Below are positions 24,386 to 34,125 of a DNA stretch of 64,000 nt, piece by piece. The DNA is from Clostridia bacterium. GTDB lineage: Bacteria > Bacillota > Clostridia > Lachnospirales > Lachnospiraceae. Numbering within the stretch: the stretch's first letter is position 1; every line of letters begins with the position of its first letter. The translations under genes were made by a program, and so were the position numbers. The stretch lies in NCBI GenBank assembly GCA_910575725.1, contig CAJTFE010000002.1:1-64000 (forward strand). The letters are read 5' to 3'. Under the pieces are notes generated by a model. That model saw only the letters and a program-made list of their open reading frames with translations, was not told the origin of the DNA and ran no database searches.

Positions 24386-26113
24386 ATGAAAATAAGGCTG
24401 CCAATAGGCATCGAAAGTTTTGAAGAAGTACGTACCAATGATTGCTGCTATATTGATAAAACCGGCTTTATCCAGGAACTTCTGGAAGATACCTTTAAGG
24501 TAAATCTTATCACGCGCCCAAGGCGTTTCGGCAAAACCCTTACCATGAGCATGCTCGCAGATTTTTTTTCTATCCATAAAGACAGCAAAGAACTGTTTGA
24601 AGGCCTGGAAATCTCCCATAACACGGAACTGTGTAAGGAATGGAGAAATCAGTGGCCTGTACTGTTTCTAACCCTAAAGGATATTGACGGCGATACCTTT
24701 GAGGATGCTTACAATATGCTCCAGTTTTCCATTTCTTCCCTGTGTATTGAGCACAGTTATCTGGAAACCAGTGAGCAGGTAAGCCCCATTGAACGGAAAA
24801 CATTTCTGCGCCTTATAAACCAGGAGGGAACCCAGACAGACGTTAAAACAGCTCTGGTTGTCTTAATCCGTATGATGGAAAAGCATTACAGGAAGCCTGT
24901 GATCCTTCTGATTGACGAATATGACGTCCCTCTTGCCAAGGCAAATGATCACGGCTACTATCCCCAGATGCTGAATATCATGCGTACCTTTCTGGGAATG
25001 GCATGGAAAACAAATCCCTCTCTTAAGTTTGCTGTAATTACCGGCTGTCTGCGCATTGCAAAAGAAAGCATATTTACCGGGGCCAATAACTTTGTTTCCA
25101 ACTCTGTCTCAACTCCACGGTACAGCCGCTATTTTGGTTTTACCGAACAGGAGGTCTCCCTTTTGTTAAAAACTGCCGGACTTTTGAGACAAGAGGAAAA
25201 ATCAAACATTCTTGCTGATATCCGGCACTGGTATGACGGTTATCTGTTTGGCGCTCAGGAAGTATACTGCCCTTGGGATGTCCTCAACCATGTGAGTATT
25301 TTGATGACAGATCCCGGCGCCGTGCCTCAGAGCTATTGGAAGGATACCAGCCACAATCAGATTATCCGCAGATTTATAGATCGCAAAGATCTCTTTGTCC
25401 ATGATAAATTTGAAATACTTCTATCCGGCGGAATCATACAAGAACATATCGCAGAAGATCTGACCTACGATTTTGACCATTCCTCTGAGGACAACCTGTG
25501 GAGTATTCTCTATTTGACCGGATATCTCACACAGGCCTCTCCTAAGCTCTTACCAGCCCGCTTTTCTCTGGAAGAAGGGAAAAAAGCTCTTCGCATCCCA
25601 AATGAGGAGATCCGGACTCTGTTTGCAGAAACCGTGGCAAAATGGTTTACAGATACTGTTACCATGCTGGATCGAACCGAATTTTTTTACGCCTGGTGGA
25701 ATGGAGATGCAGCGAAGCTGACAAAGGAAATCACTGATATCCTTTTCGCAACCATCAGCTACTTTGATTATCGGGAGGACTACTATCACGCCTTTACTGC
25801 CGGTCTGTTTGTAGGCGCCGGCTATGAGGTAGCCTCCAATTCGGAGCAGGGAACGGGACGGGCGGATATCCTAATCAAAGACCGGAAGAACCGACGGGCT
25901 ATCGTAATCGAAACCAAACGCTCCAGAACAGAAGCCTCCATGCAAAAAGACTGCCTGGACGCCTTGGAGCAGATCGAACGGCAGCAATACGCAAAAAGTC
26001 TTTTAAAAGGCTACACCACCATTCTTTGCTATGGAGCTGCATTTTTTGAAAAGCAGTCGCTGCTTATGGAAAGAAACAGCCTCATATCCTCCGGAAGGGG
26101 CGCTTCCACCTGA
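24386..26113 (+). CDS. AAA-ATPase-like protein with C-terminal PD-(D/E)XK nuclease
   Basis: 575 aa. N-terminal AAA-like part (about 1-260) begins LPIGIESFEEVRTNDCCYID and has a Walker A-like RPRRFGKTLTMSML and Walker B VILLIDEYDVPLAKA. The C-terminal part (about 440-560) has the PD-(D/E)XK core: GTGRADILIKDRKNRRAIVIE. This pair is common in Bacteroides and clostridia in many copies; the role is unknown, with mobile-element or defence functions suspected. ATG 24386 follows GGAG; an earlier frame extension lacks one. The last 85 bp overlap the 3' end of the opposite pseudouridine synthase gene. Confidence 0.88.
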   Translation: MKIRLPIGIESFEEVRTNDCCYIDKTGFIQELLEDTFKVNLITRPRRFGKTLTMSMLADFFSIHKDSKELFEGLEISHNTELCKEWRNQWPVLFLTLKDIDGDTFEDAYNMLQFSISSLCIEHSYLETSEQVSPIERKTFLRLINQEGTQTDVKTALVVLIRMMEKHYRKPVILLIDEYDVPLAKANDHGYYPQMLNIMRTFLGMAWKTNPSLKFAVITGCLRIAKESIFTGANNFVSNSVSTPRYSRYFGFTEQEVSLLLKTAGLLRQEEKSNILADIRHWYDGYLFGAQEVYCPWDVLNHVSILMTDPGAVPQSYWKDTSHNQIIRRFIDRKDLFVHDKFEILLSGGIIQEHIAEDLTYDFDHSSEDNLWSILYLTGYLTQASPKLLPARFSLEEGKKALRIPNEEIRTLFAETVAKWFTDTVTMLDRTEFFYAWWNGDAAKLTKEITDILFATISYFDYREDYYHAFTAGLFVGAGYEVASNSEQGTGRADILIKDRKNRRAIVIETKRSRTEASMQKDCLDALEQIERQQYAKSLLKGYTTILCYGAAFFEKQSLLMERNSLISSGRGAST

Positions 26114-26967
26114 ACCTCTTCCCCTGTAAAGGGCTGCAGAAAATGAATTTTCCAGGCATGCAGGGCCGTCCGCTCCATCCCTTGGACTGCTCCCTTTCCA
26201 TATAGGGGATCTCCAAGAAGCGGACAGCCGATGGATGCCATATGGACTCGGATTTGATGCGTTCGGCCTGTCTCCAGGCGCAGGCCGACTAATGAATCTT
26301 TTTCGGGTCGTGGGACTTCGTCCAGTAAGGTATAGTATGTAACTGCCCGTTTTCCTTCCGTATCTACATGCATGCGGTTTCTTTGCCCGGGAACCGGTCT
26401 CAGAGGTTTATCAATCTTTCCCTCCCCCTGCTCAGGCGTACCCTCCACAATCGCAAGATAGCTTTTAAAGAGCTGTCCTTGTTCCCTCTGGCGTTCCAGC
26501 CGGACTGCCGCTCCCCGATTCTTCACCGCCAGAACAGCCCCGGAGGTATCCTTATCCAGTCGGCCGAAGATCCGAATCACCGAATCCTCTCCCTTCCCAC
26601 GCAGATAAGCGGCCAGTCTGTTTGCAAGGGTATCATCATCCGTTCCCCCTGCCGGATGCACTTTAAGGCCGGAAGGCTTATCCACGACCACCACATCCTG
26701 GTCCTCGTAAAGCACTGTAATCCCTCCCTCAAAAGCCTCCACCCCCTTCGAGACCTCATCCTCCGTTTCAAGAAGCGCCTCTACAAAATCTCCTGCTTTC
26801 AGAAGCCCATTTACCTTCCTGCGCTCTCCGTTGACGCAGATGCCTCCCTGACGGAACTTTGCCCGGCTGATCTCGTTTTTTGTCAGATGCATGTTTTTCC
26901 TCAAAAAATGCCCCAGCCGGATTCCCTCATCCTCTTTTTCTACAATACCGCTTACTCTCTTCTCCAA
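26029..26967 (-). CDS. RluA-family pseudouridine synthase
   Basis: 312 aa. N-terminal S4 RNA-binding domain (about 12-75), then the catalytic domain with the aspartate in GRLDKDTSGAVL (about residue 140). LYEDQDVVVVDKPSGLKVHP and LETGRTHQIRVHM are also characteristic. It converts specific uridines in 23S rRNA or tRNA to pseudouridine; target positions cannot be told apart by eye. Start TTG 26967 has GGGAG 7 bases upstream. The C-terminus reaches into the 3' end of the convergent AAA gene. Confidence 0.92.
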   Translation of the reverse strand: MEKRVSGIVEKEDEGIRLGHFLRKNMHLTKNEISRAKFRQGGICVNGERRKVNGLLKAGDFVEALLETEDEVSKGVEAFEGGITVLYEDQDVVVVDKPSGLKVHPAGGTDDDTLANRLAAYLRGKGEDSVIRIFGRLDKDTSGAVLAVKNRGAAVRLERQREQGQLFKSYLAIVEGTPEQGEGKIDKPLRPVPGQRNRMHVDTEGKRAVTYYTLLDEVPRPEKDSLVGLRLETGRTHQIRVHMASIGCPLLGDPLYGKGAVQGMERTALHAWKIHFLQPFTGEEVQVEAPLPEDMRLFLSISSDCFSKNAAP

Positions 26968-27068
26968 CTGCCCACTCCCGTTCCCTGCTTTCTTCCCGCT
27001 TCTCCATCTGCAAAGAAAAAGAACCGAAACCCCTTCTCCCGGCTCCCGGTTCTTTCAAAATCCAACTT

Positions 27069-27446
27069 TCAGCCGCCCTTTAAAACGGCTTCCTTTGTAT
27101 AAATCTCGTCTTCATCTCCCTGTACCTTTGCATGAAGCATATCAGCAAGCTCTATAACAGGAAGCATATACTTCTCGTCGCACGCCCGAAACCACGGACC
27201 GCTCTCCTCATCAAAATAGATGCAGATACGGCTGTCCATGTCCTCCTGATCCTCATAAACCAGATATGGGCCAACCTCTGCAGACAGCGTCTGTCCCTGA
27301 GGTCCCGTTGCGGTAACTATCCCGGTTCTGTCAATGGAAAACCCCTGCGGCAATGGCTTGACAAGTCTTTCTATCTCCTCCAATGTAATCGGATCCTCAT
27401 CGTCAATCCAAAATTCCGCTCTGGTAATATGGATGTCATAGGACAT
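27069..27446 (-). CDS. Small acidic protein of unknown function
   Basis: 125 aa. Begins MSYDIHITRAEFWIDDEDPI and continues mostly acidic, with no membrane segment or catalytic motif. The N-terminus recalls a small family that occurs scattered in bacteria, some next to toxin systems, but I cannot name it. AAGGAGG lies 8 bases ahead of the ATG. It follows ftsZ by 31 bp on the same strand, so it may be co-transcribed with the division genes. Confidence 0.7.
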   Translation of the reverse strand: MSYDIHITRAEFWIDDEDPITLEEIERLVKPLPQGFSIDRTGIVTATGPQGQTLSAEVGPYLVYEDQEDMDSRICIYFDEESGPWFRACDEKYMLPVIELADMLHAKVQGDEDEIYTKEAVLKGG

Positions 27447-27477
27447 AGAAGTTCCTCCTTGTACCCTGAAAGCGATC

Positions 27478-28644
27478 CTACTTATTCTTCTGCAAAAATT
27501 CCGGAATCTTAATCTCCGTCTCCGGAATCTTACTCTCGGGACGCTTCGGCATGTTCAGTCCCGGCAGCGGCTTAAAGGACGGCGTCTCTGTGCGTCCGCC
27601 TGCCTGTCCCAGATTCGCCTCAAAGGTCTGCTTAGCGGCCATAGAGCTTGGAATCTTACTGAAGCTGCTCTTGGGAAGCACCTTGGTGGGGCTCTTCTCA
27701 TCCAGCCCTGTGGCAATTACGGTAATCGTCGCCTCATCGGTGTATGTATCGTCATACATTGCACCGAAAATAATATTGGCATTGTCGCCTGCCATATCCT
27801 GTACGTAGCTTGCCGCGTCGTTGGCATCCATCAGAGAAATATCTCCGGAAATATTGATAATCACATGGGAAGCGCCTACAATGGTAGTCTCCAGAAGAGG
27901 ACTTGCCACGGCCTGCTTCACGGCATCTAAGGCCTTCTCGTCTCCCTTTCCGGAGCCGATGCCGATATGGGCGATGCCCTTGTCCGTCATAACTGTCTGC
28001 ACATCTGCAAAATCCAGATTAATAAGAGCCGGAAGATTGATCAGATCGGTAATGCCCTGTACCGCCTGCTGCAGCACCTCATCCGCCTTCTTCAAGGCAT
28101 CCGGCATACTTGTCCTGCGGTCTACAATCTCCAGAAGCTTATCATTGGGGATCACAATTAAGGTATCCACACTCTCCTTGAGCTTCTGGATCCCTGTCGT
28201 GGCATTGTTCATACGTGTCTTTGCTTCAAACTTAAAGGGCTTCGTCACAACGCCTACCGTCAGAATCCCCATATCCTTGGCAAGCTTTGCTACCACCGGA
28301 GCGCCGCCGGTACCGGTGCCGCCGCCCATACCGCAGGTGACAAATACCATATCCGCCCCCTGGATAGCTTCCTTAATCTCCTCGATGCTTTCCTCTGCCG
28401 CCTTCTCTCCAACCTCCGGCTTCGCTCCCGCGCCCAGGCCCTTGGTCAGCTTCTCGCCAATCTGAATGGCCCTCTCCGCTTTACAAAGCTGCAGCGCCTG
28501 CCGATCCGTGTTAATTCCGATAAACTCTACTCCGCCAATCTGCTCTTCTATCATTCGATTCACAGCATTATTCCCGGCGCCGCCAACACCAATCACAATA
28601 ATTCTGGCCGCCGCTTCTGTGTCATTCATAGTAATCTCAAGCAA
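27478..28644 (-). CDS. ftsZ: Cell division protein FtsZ, TTG start
   Basis: 388 aa tubulin homologue that assembles the division ring with GTP. Visible are [13 protein letters not shown], the tubulin signature [22 protein letters not shown] and the C-terminal peptide [11 protein letters not shown], which binds FtsA/SepF-type partners. The start is most likely TTG at 28644 (protein [10 protein letters not shown]): AAGGAGG lies 8 bases upstream and this opening lines up with other clostridial FtsZ. ATG at 28665 or a longer frame lacks a ribosome site. Last gene of the dcw cluster, with its own possible promoter. Confidence 0.96.
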   Translation of the reverse strand: MLEITMNDTEAAARIIVIGVGGAGNNAVNRMIEEQIGGVEFIGINTDRQALQLCKAERAIQIGEKLTKGLGAGAKPEVGEKAAEESIEEIKEAIQGADMVFVTCGMGGGTGTGGAPVVAKLAKDMGILTVGVVTKPFKFEAKTRMNNATTGIQKLKESVDTLIVIPNDKLLEIVDRRTSMPDALKKADEVLQQAVQGITDLINLPALINLDFADVQTVMTDKGIAHIGIGSGKGDEKALDAVKQAVASPLLETTIVGASHVIINISGDISLMDANDAASYVQDMAGDNANIIFGAMYDDTYTDEATITVIATGLDEKSPTKVLPKSSFSKIPSSMAAKQTFEANLGQAGGRTETPSFKPLPGLNMPKRPESKIPETEIKIPEFLQKNK

Positions 28645-28754
28645 ATCCTTGCCCTCCTTAAGCATAGCATACGATTCCAAAACAAATCTATCCAAATCAA
28701 TTCTGTTCTTTTATCTTAGGAATACATACAATCTTCAAAAATCTCATACAATAT

Positions 28755-28783
28755 ATGATAACTTTTTTTACCAAATTAATCAA
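28755..28783 (-). promoter_or_regulatory. Possible ftsZ promoter
   Basis: Minus strand TTGATT (28778-28783), 17-bp spacer, TATCAT (28755-28760), located between the tandem repeat array and ftsZ. Would allow extra ftsZ expression independent of the cluster. Confidence 0.45.
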
Positions 28784-28831
28784 CCCATATTTATAAGATT
28801 TCCAAAAAAATTATTTCCTATACAGCCATGC

Positions 28832-29127
28832 AGCCAAATATAAAATCAACCCGTGCAAGTTTACTTGCTAAGGGTTGATTTTATATTTGGCTATAGGGCG
28901 ATTAGCCCTAAGCGAAATGGCGCCCGCGCCATTGAGCTGCATGGCGTCCGCTGCCACAGTCCCATATAAACAAACCCGTGCAAGTTTACTTGCTAAGGGT
29001 TGGTTTTATATTTGGCTATAGGGCGATTAGCCCTAAGCGAAATGGCGCTCTGCGCCATTGAGCTGCATGGCGTCCGATGCCGCAGACCTATATAAACCAC
29101 CCGTGCAAGTTTACTTGCTAAGGGTTA
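28832..29127 (-). repeat. 125-bp tandem repeat with hairpins between divIB and ftsZ
   Basis: The hairpin core CCGTGCAAGTTTACTTGCTAA starts at 28851, 28976 and 29101, an exact 125-bp period. Each unit also contains TAGGGC-GATTA-GCCCTA and AATGGCGC...GCGCCATT hairpins. The copy nearest ftsZ has perfect 21-bp arms (28832-28852 with 28872-28892). The divIB stop codon lies inside the third copy. About 2.3 units fill the whole 470-bp divIB-ftsZ interval except for the ftsZ promoter. Confidence 0.92.
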
Positions 29128-29957
29128 CTCTCCTCCTCTTCTGTCTCCGCTCCATCCTCTGATCCATCCTCTTGCTCTTGCGTCTGCTCTTCTTCCTCTT
29201 CCTCCTGCTCCTCCCGTTCATCCTGCTCAAAACTGATAAACTTGGAATCCTCCGTATAATTCTCCATCCGCAGCACCCCGGAACGCCCCTCCAGGTCAGG
29301 AAACAGCTCATGGAGCCTGCCGACCTTCTCATCCAGAGAACCGCTGTTTCCAAAAGCTGCACGCATCTCTTCAAAATACAGAGTCAGTGTCTGGTTATTC
29401 CCGAATTCAATCCGGTCCGGAGACAATTCATACTTTTTCACCAGCTGGGTAATATCCAGGATCCGCTGGAAGATAGAATCATCGGCCACATTCAGCTTCT
29501 GATACAGGGCAAGCGAATCAAATTTCAGCCCGGAAATGCAGGGAATGCCTTCCGTCACCTCGGAAGAGCTCTCCACGACAATCCCGTCCTTGTCAAAGTA
29601 CAGATTCGCCCCCATATAATCAACATAACCCACGATACTTTTCTCGTACACGCGAAGCCTCACCTTGCTGGGCGAGACAAGACTTACCTCAATTTTATCC
29701 ACAAAAGGAATCTCCTCCGTATCCAGATACTGATATTTAAAATAGAGATACAGGGAATTGGAAGAATAACTGTCTGCCACCACCTTATCTATGATTTCCT
29801 GGGCAGAATAAAAGCTGTTGCCTGTGACCTCAATATCACGAATCTTGAAAACAGTCGCAGCCACAAGAAGAGCCGCGGCCAGAAGGATAGCCAGAGCCGC
29901 CCCTATCAGAAAACGTATGGAATGGTGTTTTGGTTGTGGTTCTTTAAACAATGCCAT
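29118..29957 (-). CDS. divIB: Cell division protein DivIB/FtsQ
   Basis: 279 aa. One N-terminal transmembrane segment (about 15-37), a POTRA-type domain with FKIRDIEVTGNSFYSAQEI, and an extracellular beta domain; the C-terminus is a Glu/Gln-rich acidic tail. It links the early Z-ring to the septal synthases FtsW and FtsI. ATG 29957 (MALFKEPQ) has AAAGGA upstream. The TAG stop lies inside the hairpin of the 125-bp repeat, so the repeat supplies the last bases of the gene. Confidence 0.9.
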   Translation of the reverse strand: MALFKEPQPKHHSIRFLIGAALAILLAAALLVAATVFKIRDIEVTGNSFYSAQEIIDKVVADSYSSNSLYLYFKYQYLDTEEIPFVDKIEVSLVSPSKVRLRVYEKSIVGYVDYMGANLYFDKDGIVVESSSEVTEGIPCISGLKFDSLALYQKLNVADDSIFQRILDITQLVKKYELSPDRIEFGNNQTLTLYFEEMRAAFGNSGSLDEKVGRLHELFPDLEGRSGVLRMENYTEDSKFISFEQDEREEQEEEEEEQTQEQEDGSEDGAETEEEESNP

Positions 29958-30069
29958 TGGTTGTCCTTTTTCTATCCATATCATAAGGAGCTGCCCCACC
30001 AAACGTCCGCCCGGCCGTTGTAAGCAAAAGCAAAACAGCTCCTCTGTTCTTAAGCTGCTTTTTATGGTA

Positions 30070-31320
30070 CTAGGTGGATTGTACCACACTTCCCATAGAT
30101 TGCAAATCCCTAATTATATTTTCATACCCTCGTGCAATATAATGATACTGGTAAATTCTGCTGGTTCCCCTGGCGGCTGCTGCTGCCAGGACAAGGGCGG
30201 CTCCGCCCCGAAGCTCTCTGGCCGTGAGATTCGTTCCCCGAAGCTCCTCTACGCCCTGAATCAAGGCCTTCTGCCCCTCCACCTGGATCTGGGCTCCCAT
30301 ACGGCGAAGCTCCTCCACAATCTTAAACCGGGCCTCAAATATGGTTTCCTCAATGACGCTGCATCCCTCCCCCAGGGATAAGGCAGCCAGAAGGGGCGAC
30401 TGCAGATCCGTTGGAAATCCCGGATAGGGTCTGGTGATAATCCTTGAAATGCTCCTGGGACGCCCTTTGCTCTGGATACGCAGCATTCCCTCCCCGGCCT
30501 CCTGCCTGGCTCCCATCTGCCCAAGCACCTTTCGGACGCTCCTAAGCTGTTCCAGGGGCACATCCAGGAGCCGCACGTCACCCCCCACAGCAGCCGTCAT
30601 CAGCATATACGTTCCGGCCACAATCCGATCCGGCATAATGGTAAATTCCGTGTCATGGAACTCCCTTACCCCGTCTATCACAAGCTTATCCGTGCCCATT
30701 CCCCGGATTTTTGCACCCATGCTGTTTAAAAAGCGGCACAGCTCCCCGATCTCCGGCTCCATGGCCGCATTTTCCAGAACCGTGGTTCCCTCTGCCGAAG
30801 CTGCCAGCAGTATTACGTTCTCCGTGGCGCCCACGCTTGGAAAGGGAAGACGTAAAGTAAGCCCCACCGGCTTTTCACACACCGCCTTCAGGCCCGAGGG
30901 CTCCTCTGCGAACACTGCCCCGAGCTTTTCCAGGGCTCCAAGATGAATGTCAATGGGGCGTTCTCCAATCACACAGCCGCCCGGGTAAGACACAGAAGCC
31001 TGTTTCATCCTTCCCAACAGGCTTCCCAGAAGCATAATGGAGGATCGCATCTGCCTTCCATAGCATTCTGCCACCTGGCAGGCCGCAAGATCGGAAGCCT
31101 CAATCACAAGAGCCTCCCCCTCCCAGCTTACCCGGCAGCCAAAGCCTTTTAAAATTTCCAGCATATAGAGTACATCTATGATTTTCGGACAATTTCTCAG
31201 AACGGTAGTTCCACGATGCAGGATGACAGCAGACAGGATGGGCAGCGCGGCATTTTTTGAGCCTTGAATGCGGACCTCGCCATAGAGGGGATTTCCGCCC
31301 TCGATCTCCAGATATTCCAC
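30070..31320 (-). CDS. murA: UDP-N-acetylglucosamine 1-carboxyvinyltransferase
   Basis: 416 aa. MurA transfers enolpyruvate to UDP-GlcNAc, the first committed step of peptidoglycan synthesis. Visible are GSKNAALPILSA near the N-terminus and GGCVIGERPIDIHL (about 113-126) with the catalytic cysteine present, so fosfomycin-sensitive chemistry is expected. The start is GTG 31320 with GGAAGG upstream. Lies between ftsW and divIB, the place usually held by murG or murC in other clusters. Confidence 0.95.
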   Translation of the reverse strand: MEYLEIEGGNPLYGEVRIQGSKNAALPILSAVILHRGTTVLRNCPKIIDVLYMLEILKGFGCRVSWEGEALVIEASDLAACQVAECYGRQMRSSIMLLGSLLGRMKQASVSYPGGCVIGERPIDIHLGALEKLGAVFAEEPSGLKAVCEKPVGLTLRLPFPSVGATENVILLAASAEGTTVLENAAMEPEIGELCRFLNSMGAKIRGMGTDKLVIDGVREFHDTEFTIMPDRIVAGTYMLMTAAVGGDVRLLDVPLEQLRSVRKVLGQMGARQEAGEGMLRIQSKGRPRSISRIITRPYPGFPTDLQSPLLAALSLGEGCSVIEETIFEARFKIVEELRRMGAQIQVEGQKALIQGVEELRGTNLTARELRGGAALVLAAAAARGTSRIYQYHYIARGYENIIRDLQSMGSVVQST

Positions 31321-31395
31321 AAATCCTTCCCCCTAATTCCCGACTATATACTAAGGTATGCAAAAACCGCCGCTTTGTTCAAAGGAGAGAATTGT

Positions 31396-32508
31396 CTATT
31401 TCGTCACATGCCGCGACACGTTCAAGGCAAGCCCCATTTCCGATAAAAGAAATAAGACCGAAGTGCCTCCGTAGCTGATAAAGGGCAGCGTAATGCCTGT
31501 ATTGGGGATGGTGTTGGTCACCACTGCAATATTCAAAATCACCTGTATCAGAATATGCCCCATGATTCCCACCGCTATCATGCAGCCGAAGAGATCCGTC
31601 ACATGAACGGCTATCATCAGAAGCCGCCACCCCATGAGGAGAAAGAGCAGCATCAGAAGGGCCGCCCCCACAAGGCCGAACTCCTCGCAGATAATGGAGA
31701 AAATCATATCATTCTGGGCCTCGGGTACAAATCCCAGCTTCTGCATGCTCTGCCCGTAACCCACCCCGAACAGGCCGCCGGAGCCGATGGCGTAAAGGCC
31801 CTGGAGGGTCTGATAGCCCTTTTCGTAAGCCTCCGGATTCCTCCAGATGGCAAGACGCTCCAGACGGTAGGACTCGACACTTAGGAAAATAGCCAGAAAG
31901 CCAGCCCCAAGGCCTCCCATCGCCACAAACTGCAGGTACTTGGGACTTGCCACAAAGACAAGAATAACGGCAATTCCCATAATGATAATGGCTGTGCTCA
32001 GATTGTTGGTTCCCACCAGGCCCACAATGGGAAGAATCAGCAGCATCACCAGGAACATCTGTTTTAAGGATTTCATTTTCCGCACCCGGCGGCTGATGAC
32101 GGACGCCAGAAGGAGAATCACCGCCACTTTGGCAAACTCGGAGGGCTGGAAGGACAGAGGCCCCAGGGAGAGCCACCGCTTGGAGCCATTGTACTCATCT
32201 CCGAAAAAGAGTACTGCCGTGGACAGAAGGATGGATACCAGATACCCAAGCCAGGCCAGGCGTTCCCATTTGTGATAGTCGATTTTGGAAACGCCATACA
32301 TGGCTGCAAGCCCAAGGGAGGTGGCAAAAAACTGCTTTTTCAGGTAATAGGCACTGTCTGCGAACTTGACGCGCCCGTTATAGGCGCTGGTGCTGTAAAG
32401 CACAACAAGTCCGAAAACCACCAGAATCAGCACACACAGCATCAGACCATAGTCAAAAGGCTCGCGCCCCTGCTTTTTTGCTTTTTTGGCGGTTTCCCGA
32501 CCTGCCAT
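31396..32508 (-). CDS. ftsW: Septal peptidoglycan glycosyltransferase FtsW (SEDS family)
   Basis: 370 aa with about ten membrane segments. SEDS hallmarks include GVVLYSTSAYNG-like LVVLYSTSAYNG (about 33-44), GSKRWLSLGPLSFQPSEFAK and late IPNTGITLPFISYGGTS. Polymerises glycan strands at the septum with its PBP partner. ATG 32508 (MAGRETAKKA) has GAGGTGAGG upstream. Only 36 bp after murD, on the same transcript. Confidence 0.94.
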   Translation of the reverse strand: MAGRETAKKAKKQGREPFDYGLMLCVLILVVFGLVVLYSTSAYNGRVKFADSAYYLKKQFFATSLGLAAMYGVSKIDYHKWERLAWLGYLVSILLSTAVLFFGDEYNGSKRWLSLGPLSFQPSEFAKVAVILLLASVISRRVRKMKSLKQMFLVMLLILPIVGLVGTNNLSTAIIIMGIAVILVFVASPKYLQFVAMGGLGAGFLAIFLSVESYRLERLAIWRNPEAYEKGYQTLQGLYAIGSGGLFGVGYGQSMQKLGFVPEAQNDMIFSIICEEFGLVGAALLMLLFLLMGWRLLMIAVHVTDLFGCMIAVGIMGHILIQVILNIAVVTNTIPNTGITLPFISYGGTSVLFLLSEMGLALNVSRHVTK

Positions 32509-32544
32509 ATCCTCACCTCTATTTTTATATTTCAACGCTTATTC

Positions 32545-33897
32545 TTACAGCTTTCTCACAAGCTCTTTAAAAACCCTTCCTCTCTGTTCGTAATTTTCAA
32601 ACATGCCCCAGCTGGCGCAGGCGGGAGACAAAAGAACCGCATCCCCTGGTTCAGCCTCTCTGGCACTCACCTGTACTGCTTCCTCCATGCTTTCTGCAAA
32701 TACAATCTTATCAAAGCCATGCCGCTTCGCCGTATCCGCAATCTGCCGGGCCGTAGCTCCAAGAAGCACCAGAAGCTTCACTCTGCCCGGGAATGTCTCT
32801 ACCCAGTCGTCAAATTCCACATGCTTGTCGTAGCCGCCGCCGATCACAATGGCCGGCCTTGTCATGGCCTCCACTGCCTTGATGGCAGCATCGGTGTTGG
32901 TTCCCTTGGAATCATTGTAGTAGGCCACGCCATTCTTCTCTTCCACAAACTCAATCCGGTGTTCCACGGCTGTGAAGCTTAAGACTGCGCTGCGTATCTG
33001 GGGGAGGGGCACTCCCATGGCAGCGCCTATGGCAATGGCAGCCATAACATTTTCGTGATTGTGAGCTCCCAGAAGCTTAAGCTCCGTGGTATCACAAATC
33101 TTTTCTGCCTCCGGCCCGTTCCGGTATATGATGGATGTTCCGTCCAGATATACGCCTCGATCCAATATATGCTGCCGACTGAAATAAAGAACTGCCGCTT
33201 TGACCTGCTCTCCGAACCGCCTGGTTTCCTCATCGTCGTAATTCAGCACGCAGGTATCGGCCATATCCTGGTTTTCCGCAATCCGCTCCTTGGTTTTTAT
33301 ATAGCAGTCCATGGTATGATGGCGGTTCAGATGATCCGGCGTAATATTGAGAATTGCGCTGACCTGGGGATGGAAGCTCTGGATGGTTTCCAGCTGGAAG
33401 CTGCTGATCTCCGCTGCTGTGGCGCTGCTTTCTGTCATTTTTAAGGCTTCCCTGGTATAGGCATTTCCGATATTTCCCACCACGAAAACTTCCTTATAAT
33501 AGCTCTTTAGGATCTCTCCCACCAAAGCCGTGGTGGTTGTCTTTCCGTTGGTGCCTGTGACGGCTGCGAGCTTTCCCTTTGCAAAATGGTAAGCAAGCTC
33601 CACTTCTCCCCATATAATTGCTCCGTTTTTACGAAGTTCCTCTACTAGCGGAAGATCTATCGGAACTCCGGGGCTTAAGATCACCACTTCTGTCTCTTTT
33701 TTCTCTTTTTCCGGAAGTTCGCCTGTCAGAATCCGGATCCGGCTGTCCTTTGGCAGACGGCTCCGGATCTCCGCTTCCTCCAGGGCCGGATTGCTGTCAT
33801 AGAGCACCGGATCTGCTCCTGCCTCCATAAGAAGCTCCGCCGCCGCTATTCCGCTGATGCCGCTTCCGATAATCAGTATTTTTTTATCTGTAATCAT
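32545..33897 (-). CDS. murD: UDP-N-acetylmuramoyl-L-alanine:D-glutamate ligase
   Basis: 450 aa Mur ligase. It adds D-Glu to UDP-MurNAc-L-Ala with ATP. N-terminal UDP-binding GSGISGIAAAELLMEAG, the ATP loop AVTGTNGKTTTTALVGEI (about 115-130), then YNDSKGTNTDAAIKAVEAM. ATG 33897 (MITDKKILII) follows AGGAG, which abuts the end of three tandem family-2 repeats. murE, murF, murC and murG are not nearby. Confidence 0.95.
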   Translation of the reverse strand: MITDKKILIIGSGISGIAAAELLMEAGADPVLYDSNPALEEAEIRSRLPKDSRIRILTGELPEKEKKETEVVILSPGVPIDLPLVEELRKNGAIIWGEVELAYHFAKGKLAAVTGTNGKTTTTALVGEILKSYYKEVFVVGNIGNAYTREALKMTESSATAAEISSFQLETIQSFHPQVSAILNITPDHLNRHHTMDCYIKTKERIAENQDMADTCVLNYDDEETRRFGEQVKAAVLYFSRQHILDRGVYLDGTSIIYRNGPEAEKICDTTELKLLGAHNHENVMAAIAIGAAMGVPLPQIRSAVLSFTAVEHRIEFVEEKNGVAYYNDSKGTNTDAAIKAVEAMTRPAIVIGGGYDKHVEFDDWVETFPGRVKLLVLLGATARQIADTAKRHGFDKIVFAESMEEAVQVSAREAEPGDAVLLSPACASWGMFENYEQRGRVFKELVRKL

Positions 33898-33906
33898 TCC
33901 AGATCT

Positions 33907-34018
33907 CCTATTTTTAGTTCCGTAATATCCCATACAATGCACTTGTCTGAAATCAATTTCCAGCCGCAAAATCATGCGTCTGTAAATCGATTTGTGCATT
34001 GTATGGGATATTACTGTT
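33907..34018 (-). repeat. Repeat family 2, copy E (next to murD)
   Basis: Arms CCCATACAATGCAC and GTGCATTGTATGGG pair exactly; the transcribed-sense end GATATTACGGAACTAAAAATAGGAG leads into the murD ribosome binding site. Confidence 0.9.
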
Positions 34019-34125
34019 TTCCAGTTCCGTAATATCCCATACAATGCACTTGTCTGAAATCAATTTCCAGCCGCAAAAACACGCGTCTGTAAATCGATTT
34101 GTGCATTGTATGGGATATTACTGTT
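34019..34125 (-). repeat. Repeat family 2, copy F
   Basis: Nearly identical to copy E, including the same arm sequence; period 107 bp. It lacks its own ribosome site because the next unit follows directly. Confidence 0.9.

Noticed and set aside
27821-28465. 214-codon plus-strand frame inside ftsZ
   Set aside because: Antisense shadow of a highly conserved gene; composition follows from ftsZ codon use.
28832-29127. CRISPR array
   Set aside because: The 125-bp units are repeats throughout, without variable spacers, and there are no cas genes.
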